From: CAZTDD01 sp964612675
Lineage (GTDB): Bacteria > Hinthialibacterota > Hinthialibacteria > Hinthialibacterales > JAKPRU01
Length of the DNA stretch: 5,051 bases
Direction: 5' to 3'
Assembly: GCA_964612675.1 (NCBI GenBank)
Contig: CAZTDD010000223.1
Location: 1-5,051, forward strand
In this document: one piece after another, positions 1 to 5,051 of the stretch
Layout of the letters: every line of letters begins with the position of its first letter
Position numbering within the stretch: the first letter of the stretch is position 1
Made by a program: the position numbers and the translations under genes
The notes under the pieces: model-generated
The model's database searches: none
Told to the model about the DNA's origin: nothing
What the model saw: the letters and a program-made list of their open reading frames with translations, nothing else

Positions 1-1764
1 CGCCTGCCGTTCGCGAAGATGATTCAGCTCCAGGTCGGTTACGATGTTCTGCTGAATGCGGACGGGAACGCGCCCGACACGGAGTTCAACGTCGGTGTTT
101 GGACCCGGCCTTCTCCCGATCAACCGTGGCAGCGGGAGAAGAAGATCGGGCGGGAAATCTTCGACGATTTGACCACGGGGGCTGCAAGCGGTATTCACAA
201 AGTCAACGACGAGCAATTCAGGACGCACGTTTTCGGCACCGACCTGACAGAATGGGCCGGGAAGTATGTACGGCTGACGTTCGAGTTGTATTTTCGCGGC
301 GAGTATTCCGGCTTGTGTCGGGCACGGATACTAAAGACGAAGATTATCGAAAGCGACGTTCGTGTGGAATTTGTGAGTGAAGAGGAGGCCCTGAGCGGTG
401 TGTATGCGCCCGGCCTCGGGGTGAGCGGAAAAACGGGCAAGAAGATCGTCCCCAGCCTGCCCCCCGGCGTCGCACACAATATCGCCGCGTCCACGTCATT
501 CACAGCGGCTACTGACACAGTGACCATCGATGGAATGAGAGGATATGCGGACGGAGGGTTGCCGACAGAGGAATTCCGCGACAGCAAACATGTTGGTTAT
601 ATCGTAGGCCATCATTGGGCGGGTGGAGATGCTCCGAACAGTGCAACCGCCTTCACCGCAGTAGTAGCGTTTCATATCCTAGGATGTTATCACAGCTTTG
701 GCCATCCTTTAGTTGGCACGAGCGTCATCGAGGACTGTGTCTACCGAACCGGACCGAGCAGCTTGGTATATGCGGCCCTCACTCCTTCGGGGACATGCAC
801 TCCGAGCGGAGCAACCAGTTCTATCGCCGATTACCAGCTCGATGTGCGGTATTGCGGCGTTTGTGGCATCAACAGCAGTACGCATACCGAGCCGGACAAC
901 TTCCTCCATGCTTTCCTTCATTGCGAAGATGTCTGGATTACGTCGAGCACCGATTCCAGTACAACGTGGTTGACGGACGGGAAAGAAGGTCGTCCTTATT
1001 TCAGTTTTCATCGGATCGGCTACGCCCGGTCTGCTTCGGGAGGAACGTACACGGATGCCTATAACCTCGATAAAGTCACGCCCGGAGACGCTTCACCCAC
1101 GCCCAATATCAGCCCTACGTGGGTAAAAGGTGGCTGGGGCGGCGCCGTGGTGACTGCACCCTACTCCGAAGGCGAGTTCTTTGAGTTCAAGGACACCTCC
1201 CAGCACACTGCCGGGGTGGGAGCACCGCACGTCGTTCTGGCGACAGACGGTTATTACTACATGTTCTTCACGCAACAGAGGCTTCTCGCAAAGGGCTTAG
1301 GCGGTGGCACAGGCGTTGCACGGGCTCCGGCTGCGCTGTTGAACGTGGACAGCACGGGTGACTACGAGAATTACGACCGGAACGACGTGTGGGTGAAGTA
1401 TACGGATACTGGGTGGGACGGAGATGCCATCGGAGGCATCCCCGACATTGTGGTTTATGGTTCTCAAGCCCGCGTGAGTTGGAACAACGAAATTGACGAG
1501 TGGATTATCGTGTATATGAAGGGTGATGGGATGTTCATGAAAGTCAGCAATGGCGGTGATAACTGGTACGATAATTGGGGGGATGAGATCGGTATAACGT
1601 ATGGCTATTCTCATGGTTACTACTATCCAACTCTGATCGGTGAAATGCCTGACGAGACGGACAAGGAAACGAGTGAATATAATCGTTTCTACTTCTCGCA
1701 TACGCCGGACGGCATTCCCGGCCATCACGTCCTGAAAAGGCGAATGCTGCGTATCTATGAGTGA
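1..1764 (+). CDS. Large probable secreted beta-sandwich/beta-propeller protein, 5'-truncated by window edge
   Basis: The frame is open from base 1 through TGA at 1762-1764. The first ATG is at 19, but six in-frame codons precede it, no Shine-Dalgarno is visible, and the protein begins inside what looks like a beta-strand-rich domain, so the true start probably lies upstream. Residues are counted from that ATG. Residues 1-115 alternate hydrophobic and polar and contain a DLTEWAGKYVRLTFEL segment (75-90), a pattern common in jelly-roll carbohydrate-binding-like domains. Residues about 190-581 are rich in Gly, Trp, Tyr and Asp with repeated short strands, such as GYYYMFFTQQ (411-420) and EWIIVYMKGDGMFMKVS (494-510). 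They end in a FYFSHTPDG...LKRRMLRIYE strand, as in five-bladed glycosidase-like (GH43/sialidase-type) propellers. Six cysteines cluster at 223-302, which would suit disulphides in an exported protein. No catalytic triad can be assigned, so a glycan-related role is inference only. It probably shares a transcript with the WD40-like gene 13 nt downstream. Confidence 0.8.
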   Translation, partial: RLPFAKMIQLQVGYDVLLNADGNAPDTEFNVGVWTRPSPDQPWQREKKIGREIFDDLTTGAASGIHKVNDEQFRTHVFGTDLTEWAGKYVRLTFELYFRGEYSGLCRARILKTKIIESDVRVEFVSEEEALSGVYAPGLGVSGKTGKKIVPSLPPGVAHNIAASTSFTAATDTVTIDGMRGYADGGLPTEEFRDSKHVGYIVGHHWAGGDAPNSATAFTAVVAFHILGCYHSFGHPLVGTSVIEDCVYRTGPSSLVYAALTPSGTCTPSGATSSIADYQLDVRYCGVCGINSSTHTEPDNFLHAFLHCEDVWITSSTDSSTTWLTDGKEGRPYFSFHRIGYARSASGGTYTDAYNLDKVTPGDASPTPNISPTWVKGGWGGAVVTAPYSEGEFFEFKDTSQHTAGVGAPHVVLATDGYYYMFFTQQRLLAKGLGGGTGVARAPAALLNVDSTGDYENYDRNDVWVKYTDTGWDGDAIGGIPDIVVYGSQARVSWNNEIDEWIIVYMKGDGMFMKVSNGGDNWYDNWGDEIGITYGYSHGYYYPTLIGEMPDETDKETSEYNRFYFSHTPDGIPGHHVLKRRMLRIYE

Positions 1765-1770
1765 AGGAGG
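1764..1770 (+). promoter_or_regulatory. Ribosome binding site of the WD40-like gene, overlapping the upstream stop
   Basis: AAGGAGG begins on the last base of the preceding TGA stop and lies 7 nt before the ATG at 1778. This spacing decides the start. An in-frame ATG at 1757, inside the upstream gene, has no comparable site and would put seven extra residues (MSEGGDT) before a well-formed signal peptide. The stop/Shine-Dalgarno overlap suggests that ribosomes finishing the first gene help to initiate the second. Confidence 0.85.
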
Positions 1771-1777
1771 GGACACC

Positions 1778-2824
1778 ATGACTCGGCCACACCTTTCGGT
1801 CGCAATATGCGTGGTTCTCTTAGGGACCATCTGTCTCGCTGTAGCTGGTCAGGATGATGAACCGTTGATCACGTTGAACACTGGTGATGTGTATGGTCTG
1901 GTGTTTTCCGGGGACGGCACGCGCCTCGTGAGTAGAACGCTAACTCAGCTGACAATCTGGAACGTGACAACCGGCGAGGCTGTGCTATCGGAGGACTTCG
2001 AGCACGGCTATTACCCCATCGCTCTTACATCGGATGGAGGTGCTATCGGAGCAGCGCACGGAGATCAGATAAGACTATACGATGCGGAATCGGGGGTTCA
2101 TCTTCGAAACATTCCCGTGTCCAACACCCATCCGCTGGCTTTCGCCTTTTCCCCGGATGGGACGACATTGGCAATTGATGTACGACACGAAGCAACAGTC
2201 CAGTTCTTGCATGTGGAGTCCGGGAACGAATTTGATCGCGTCCGCTTTGATGACGGCAACGGAATAAACAGTTTTGCGTTTGCACCGGACGGCAGTCAGC
2301 TTCTTGTCGCGTATTTCTACGGAGAAACGATCGGCGGTCCTGGAGGAGGCATGACGATGTATTTCGTGACCGAACGGGCCGCCTTGGTCTCTCTCCCTGG
2401 CAAGGAGATCTTGGCGTCGTACAGCAACAACTACTATAAACACATTGCCTATTCGCCTGATGGTTCGCTGTACGCCGTCATTCCCGGAGACGTTCATGTA
2501 CATGATGCGGCCACCTTTTCGCTTATCTCAGAGGTTTCGACCCCGCATTCTCGAGTCCCGCCCGCACTCGCGTTTTCACCGGAGGGAACGAAACTGCTTT
2601 ATGGTCCTCGACTACATGACGCGCAGACGGGAGAACTTCTTCGTGAGTTTCCCCTGTACTGGTACGATAATAAGGTCGCCTATTCGCCTGATGGAAACAA
2701 AGTTGCGATAGAAAATCATAGCAACGATACAGTCACCATCTGGGACGTCAGCGATCTGAACACGGCGGTCCAGGACTGGCCCGAGCGTGAGCAAAAAGTG
2801 CGCCGTGTTGACGGTGTGAAGTGA
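1778..2824 (+). CDS. Secreted seven-bladed WD40-like beta-propeller protein
   Basis: The protein has 348 residues from the ATG at 1778, chosen for its AAGGAGG site 7 nt upstream. Residues 1-24 form a Sec signal peptide: a short basic start (MTRPH), a hydrophobic core (VAICVVLLGTICLAVA) and likely cleavage after Ala23 or Gly24. The Cys in the core does not fit a lipobox, so a lipoprotein is unlikely. The rest is a series of propeller repeats marked by [ST/A]-x-[DE]-G turns at 44-47, 85-88, 125-128, 169-172, 226-229, 267-270 and 303-306. Each is followed by strands and often by a blade-closing motif such as LTIWNVTTGE, IRLYDAESG or VTIWDVSD. Seven motifs imply a complete seven-bladed ring. Blade 4 carries a Gly-rich insertion (about 180-205). 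No transmembrane or sorting tail follows, only a short charged C-terminus. WD40-like folds are binding scaffolds; no enzymatic residues are recognisable. The ligand may be the product of the adjoining gene, which is inference from position alone. Confidence 0.88.
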   Translation: MTRPHLSVAICVVLLGTICLAVAGQDDEPLITLNTGDVYGLVFSGDGTRLVSRTLTQLTIWNVTTGEAVLSEDFEHGYYPIALTSDGGAIGAAHGDQIRLYDAESGVHLRNIPVSNTHPLAFAFSPDGTTLAIDVRHEATVQFLHVESGNEFDRVRFDDGNGINSFAFAPDGSQLLVAYFYGETIGGPGGGMTMYFVTERAALVSLPGKEILASYSNNYYKHIAYSPDGSLYAVIPGDVHVHDAATFSLISEVSTPHSRVPPALAFSPEGTKLLYGPRLHDAQTGELLREFPLYWYDNKVAYSPDGNKVAIENHSNDTVTIWDVSDLNTAVQDWPEREQKVRRVDGVK

Positions 2825-2835
2825 GAACACAACCT

Positions 2836-2872
2836 GCCGCTGGTCCAGGAGTTCAACTCCTGGACCAGCGGT
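2836..2872. terminator. Long perfect hairpin between convergent genes, probable bidirectional terminator
   Basis: The arm CCGCTGGTCCAGGAGT (2837-2852) is perfectly complementary to 2856-2871, giving a 16-bp GC-rich stem with a 3-nt loop (TCA). Flanking G2836 and T2872 could add a wobble pair. It begins 12 nt after the WD40-like stop and ends 25 nt before the msrA stop, so it lies where transcripts from both strands should end. Neither strand has a clear T-run after the stem, so it is not a textbook intrinsic terminator. It may work with a factor, act as a 3'-end stabiliser, or be one copy of a dispersed palindromic repeat. Confidence 0.6.
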
Positions 2873-2896
2873 GATATTCGCGATTGTTGTTAATGT

Positions 2897-3382
2897 TTAT
2901 CGTCTGCAGCGTTTCTCCATATACTGCTGGTGATACTCTTCCGCGCGATAAAACTCGGACGCGCGGACGATCTCGGTAACGATCTTTCTCTTCAACCTAC
3001 CGGACTCCTGCATCCGCTCTTTCGATGCGATAGCCGCTGTTTTCTGGTCGACATCGTAGTAGAAGATGACAGACCGGTACTGGGTTCCGATGTCCGGTCC
3101 TTGACGATTCAACGTTGTCGGGTCATGGCATCGCCAGAAGACATCCAGCAGATCCTCGTACGAAACAATTTTCGGATCGTACTTGACCTGCACCACTTCC
3201 GCATGGCCCGTCTTGCCGGAGCAAACGTCTTCATACGTGGGATTCTTGAAGGTCCCGCCGGAATAGCCCACCGCGGTCGAGACGACACCCTTCACCTTCC
3301 GAAAGGTTGCCTCGACGCCCCAGAAGCATCCCGCTCCAAACATCGCTGTTTCTATCTTTCGATTCTCCGTTTGAGTGTCCAT
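2897..3382 (-). CDS. msrA: Peptide-methionine (S)-S-oxide reductase MsrA
   Basis: MsrA reduces the S epimer of methionine sulfoxide, free or in proteins, back to methionine, with electrons normally from thioredoxin. The 161-residue product has the family hallmarks: AGCFWGVEATF at 17-27, with catalytic Cys19 and acid Glu24; GYSGG at 39-43; KTGHAEVVQVKYDP (57-70); FWRCHDPTTLNRQGPDIGTQYRS (82-104, internal Tyr102); and AEEYHQQY (147-154). Other cysteines are Cys54, Cys85 and Cys159. Cys159, five residues after the HQQY motif in a short KRCRR tail, is the best candidate resolving cysteine. There is no signal peptide, so the enzyme is cytoplasmic, and no MsrB domain is fused. The start is the ATG at 3382, with GGGAGGA a few bases upstream; a TTG at 3403 would add seven residues but lacks that support. 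A 102-nt gap separates it from the MBL gene upstream, so it may have its own promoter, although I see no clear -35/-10 pair there. Confidence 0.95.
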   Translation of the reverse strand: MDTQTENRKIETAMFGAGCFWGVEATFRKVKGVVSTAVGYSGGTFKNPTYEDVCSGKTGHAEVVQVKYDPKIVSYEDLLDVFWRCHDPTTLNRQGPDIGTQYRSVIFYYDVDQKTAAIASKERMQESGRLKRKIVTEIVRASEFYRAEEYHQQYMEKRCRR

Positions 3383-3386
3383 TCGA

Positions 3387-3393
3387 TCCTCCC
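3387..3393 (-). promoter_or_regulatory. Ribosome binding site that fixes the msrA start
   Basis: On the minus strand GGGAGGA precedes the ATG at 3382, with TCGA between them. It lies inside the extension that a TTG start at 3403 would create, so it favours the shorter 161-residue MsrA. Confidence 0.75.
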
Positions 3394-3484
3394 GTATTTG
3401 CAAGCCTTGCCCTTGCTGTTTCCCCCAAAGGATACGAAAAACACGCGCACTTCTTAGGGAGAAGATCTTGCTGAAGGCGGAAAC

Positions 3485-4219
3485 CTATTTCATATCGCGG
3501 ATGCGGACCTCGATATCCTCTTCGCTTGAAAGCAAATCAACGATCTTCGAAGTGTCGGTGTTGCCGAAATGATACGGGTAGAGGATCTTCGGACGGAAGG
3601 ACTTTGCGGCATCGGCGGTCATCTCCGGACTCATCGTGTACGGAAGATTCATCGGAAGAAACGCGATGTCGACTTTTTCCAGCTGTTTCATCTCAGGAAT
3701 GTTCTCTGTATCGCCGGCGATATAGACCCTCTTATCGGCAAAGTCGATCACATAACCGTTCCCTCTGCCTTTTGGGTGATATGGATCGCCGCTGGAGCGT
3801 TTATGGACAATGTTGTACGCGGGTACAGCGTGGATTTTCAGTCCCAAGACGGTTTTTACGTCACCGTTCTTCATTACGATGCCGTCCGAGATCTTCTCGG
3901 CACACGCTTTTGTCAAGACAACCTTTGTGTTCTCTTTTCGTAACAGTTGAATTACGTTGGGATCGAGATGGTCTCCGTGCTCGTGCGTCACAAGGATCAG
4001 ATCGGCTTTCGGCAATGTCGTGTAATCCGCTTCACGCGAGACAGGGTCCACGTGGATGACCTTTTCATTGAAGGTAAACATCAACGTACCGTGTCCGATG
4101 AAGGTGATTTTTAGCTCGCCTTGTGAAGTTTTGATGACATCCTCGTCGAACGGCGATTCGGCAAGAGATGTTCCGCAAAGGAATATCGTTATTGTGAGAA
4201 CTCTAAGAATCCGGGACAT
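3485..4219 (-). CDS. Exported metallo-beta-lactamase-fold hydrolase (UlaG/UPF0173-like)
   Basis: The protein has 244 residues, and the ATG at 4219 is preceded 7 nt upstream by AGGAGGG. Residues 1-20 are a Sec signal peptide (basic SRILR, hydrophobic VLTITIFLCG, cleavage motif SLA before Glu21). The core-Cys context (IFLC) is not a lipobox, so the mature protein is predicted soluble in the periplasm or outside the cell. The MBL fold is clear. The metal motif THEHGDHLD at 78-86 gives His79, His81, Asp83 and His84. RVYIAGDTE (164-172) provides the bridging Asp170, and YPYHFG (214-219) provides the late His217. DVKTVLGLKIHAVPAYN (120-136) has Tyr-Asn where related families often carry a metal histidine; His130 is nearby. 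FLPMNLPYTM (188-197) is a conserved-looking loop. This layout matches UlaG/UPF0173-type hydrolases, whose known members cleave lactones or phosphoesters, but the substrate here is unknown. Most relatives are cytoplasmic, so the signal peptide is a distinguishing feature. Confidence 0.9.
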   Translation of the reverse strand: MSRILRVLTITIFLCGTSLAESPFDEDVIKTSQGELKITFIGHGTLMFTFNEKVIHVDPVSREADYTTLPKADLILVTHEHGDHLDPNVIQLLRKENTKVVLTKACAEKISDGIVMKNGDVKTVLGLKIHAVPAYNIVHKRSSGDPYHPKGRGNGYVIDFADKRVYIAGDTENIPEMKQLEKVDIAFLPMNLPYTMSPEMTADAAKSFRPKILYPYHFGNTDTSKIVDLLSSEEDIEVRIRDMK

Positions 4220-4226
4220 GGTTCCG

Positions 4227-4233
4227 CCCTCCT
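4227..4233 (-). promoter_or_regulatory. Ribosome binding site of the MBL-fold gene
   Basis: AGGAGGG on the minus strand lies 7 nt before the ATG at 4219. It is a near-consensus Shine-Dalgarno and confirms that translation begins at the signal peptide rather than at an internal methionine. Confidence 0.8.
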
Positions 4234-4303
4234 ATTGAGAGTAATTGACCATACTGATCGAATTTTATCATTTCCCATACGGTGAGCGATGGGGTATCCG
4301 GAG

Positions 4304-4981
4304 TCAAGGACGGCGTTTGCCGAGGACAATATCGATGGTAGCCATACGCGGGACTATCTTTTCTTCTTCCGATGCACTGTCTTCAAGGGAGGTATCGCGT
4401 ATGTACTCGTTGCGGCATACCGTACAAAGGTAGTGTTCGACCTCGTGTGTCGGTCGGTTGCAGATCATACATCGTTCTACACGCTCATCAGTAATGTCGA
4501 GATTGAGAGAACCTTTCAGAACCGCCACAGTCAGTATAAAGCGCAGAAGATTTTCGACCCCGATCTTCCTAGCTGCCTCCTGTTCACTGCCGAGATCTGC
4601 CGTCCCGTTTTCCTTTGCTTCCTCGATTTCCCTGTACAGATCCTCCCGAGTGACCAGAGCGATATTCTCTTCGATCATTTTCTCCCAATGTTTTTTGAGA
4701 CTCGGATCGGCTGGAAATCGTACGGAGGCATCGCTGAGAAACGTCCAGAGCTCGCCCGCGACGTTGTTCACATTAATATCCTCGCCCTTTAGACGTTTTC
4801 TCACTTCCGGCCGGTTGAGAAGGATTTTTGTTTTGGACGGGACCATGTCGGCAATACGGAAACAATCGGCACACATAAGATAATCCAGCCGCGCGTTTTC
4901 CGCTCCGCACCAACGACAATTTCCGAAGCTCCGACGGGGAATAATACTCTTGGGACTGGAACCGGATACGCCACTCATCAT
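4304..4981 (-). CDS. Uncharacterised protein with a matched zinc-finger module at each end
   Basis: I do not recognise a named family for this 225-residue protein. It starts at ATG-ATG (4981 or 4978) behind GGAGA, and an in-frame TGA at 5006-5008 rules out a longer form. Two cysteine modules have the same spacing, C-x2-C-x11-C-x2-C: Cys22/25/37/40 near the N-terminus and Cys171/174/186/189 near the C-terminus. Each reads roughly CxxC...hYLxCxxC with basic or polar residues after it, so they look like a duplicated zinc ribbon or treble clef. Between them, residues 45-165 appear mainly helical and highly charged, with a Glu/Lys-rich stretch at about 113-145 and a hydrophobic helix at 144-156 (NLLRFILTVAVLK). 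There is no signal peptide or transmembrane segment, so it is probably cytoplasmic. Zinc modules of this kind bind nucleic acid or protein partners; no enzymatic motif is visible. It lies 84 nt upstream of the MBL gene on the same strand. Confidence 0.8.
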   Translation of the reverse strand: MMSGVSGSSPKSIIPRRSFGNCRWCGAENARLDYLMCADCFRIADMVPSKTKILLNRPEVRKRLKGEDINVNNVAGELWTFLSDASVRFPADPSLKKHWEKMIEENIALVTREDLYREIEEAKENGTADLGSEQEAARKIGVENLLRFILTVAVLKGSLNLDITDERVERCMICNRPTHEVEHYLCTVCRNEYIRDTSLEDSASEEEKIVPRMATIDIVLGKRRP

Positions 4982-5051
4982 AGTCTCTCCGAAATCGGTA
5001 GAATCTCAGGCCGTATCGATTGAGTTCCAGGAATCCAGCGGTCCTCCCCCA
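4978..5051 (-). CDS. Possible C-terminal end of a gene entering from beyond the right edge
   Basis: On the minus strand one frame is open from the window edge to TGA at 4980-4978, ending in residues EILPISERL. Its stop overlaps the ATG of the zinc-finger gene as ATGA, the usual arrangement for translationally coupled genes. A second frame, also open from the edge, stops at 5006-5008 (ending SWNSIDTA) and would leave a 24-nt gap instead. About two dozen codons are too few to choose between them or to name a product. This fragment is proposed mainly because of the overlap geometry. Confidence 0.35.
   Translation of the reverse strand, partial: GEDRWIPGTQSIRPEILPISERL

Noticed and set aside
1297..1830. 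Minus-strand open frame of 177 codons opposite the first gene
   Set aside because: It is antisense to a well-supported gene, gives a low-complexity His/Ile/Val-rich product with no recognisable domain, and extends across the boundary of two plus-strand genes.
2930..3457. Plus-strand open frame of 175 codons opposite msrA
   Set aside because: The minus strand is unambiguous MsrA; the plus frame shows no domain.
3526..4059. Plus-strand open frame of 177 codons opposite the MBL gene
   Set aside because: The product is Arg/Ser/Cys-rich shadow sequence, while the minus strand encodes a clear MBL fold over the same bases.
4262..4267. TAAAAT on the minus strand as a -10 element for the MBL gene
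   Set aside because: The hexamer at the right distance upstream (ATCGCT) does not resemble a -35 element. AT-rich hexamers of this kind arise by chance, so no promoter is claimed.
4245..4271. TTGACC...TATCAT on the plus strand as a promoter
   Set aside because: The spacer is only about 15 nt and no plus-strand gene lies downstream.
4273..4292. CCCAT...ATGGG inverted repeat between the zinc-finger and MBL genes
   Set aside because: A 5-bp stem with a 10-nt loop and no T-run is too weak to call a terminator or regulator.
4289..4792. Plus-strand open frame of 167 codons opposite the zinc-finger gene
   Set aside because: It has no recognisable domain or good ribosome site. The minus frame has two spacing-matched Cys4 modules and a supported start.
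1..5051. A defence system, mobile element or other new multi-gene system
   Set aside because: There is no transposase, integrase, nuclease, reverse transcriptase, toxin-antitoxin pair, repeat array or tRNA boundary. The genes present do not form an obvious joint pathway.

Overview
This 5.05 kb window looks like ordinary bacterial chromosome of roughly balanced base composition (judged by eye). It is densely coded, with strong AGGAGG-type Shine-Dalgarno sites and Sec-type signal peptides. The mix of a large secreted propeller-like protein, a seven-bladed WD40-like protein, MsrA, an exported metallo-beta-lactamase-fold protein and an unassigned zinc-finger protein suggests an environmental, possibly uncultured, bacterium. 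I cannot place the phylum from this sequence.

Layout. Two plus-strand genes fill bases 1-2824. The first (1-1764) is open at the left edge and encodes the C-terminal 587 residues of a probable extracellular beta-sandwich plus beta-propeller protein. It is followed after 13 nt by a secreted WD40-like protein (1778-2824), whose Shine-Dalgarno overlaps the first gene's stop codon. A perfect long inverted repeat (about 2836-2872) then separates this pair from the minus-strand genes that converge on it.

The minus-strand group, read right to left, is: a possible C-terminal fragment of a gene entering from beyond 5051; a 225-residue protein with one CxxC-x11-CxxC module near each end (4981-4304); an exported MBL-fold hydrolase of the UlaG/UPF0173-like type (4219-3485); and MsrA (3382-2897). 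Gaps of 84 and 102 nt separate the last three, so co-transcription is possible but not shown.

The plus-strand pair is probably an extracytoplasmic unit of two propeller-type proteins. The minus-strand genes share no obvious pathway: MsrA repairs oxidised methionine in the cytoplasm, the MBL protein is exported, and the zinc-finger protein is probably cytoplasmic. There is no RNA gene, mobile element, CRISPR array or long non-coding stretch. I see no convincing new multi-gene system. The points most worth following are the duplicated zinc-finger modules, the exported MBL protein without an obvious canonical third metal histidine, and the unassigned propeller pair.
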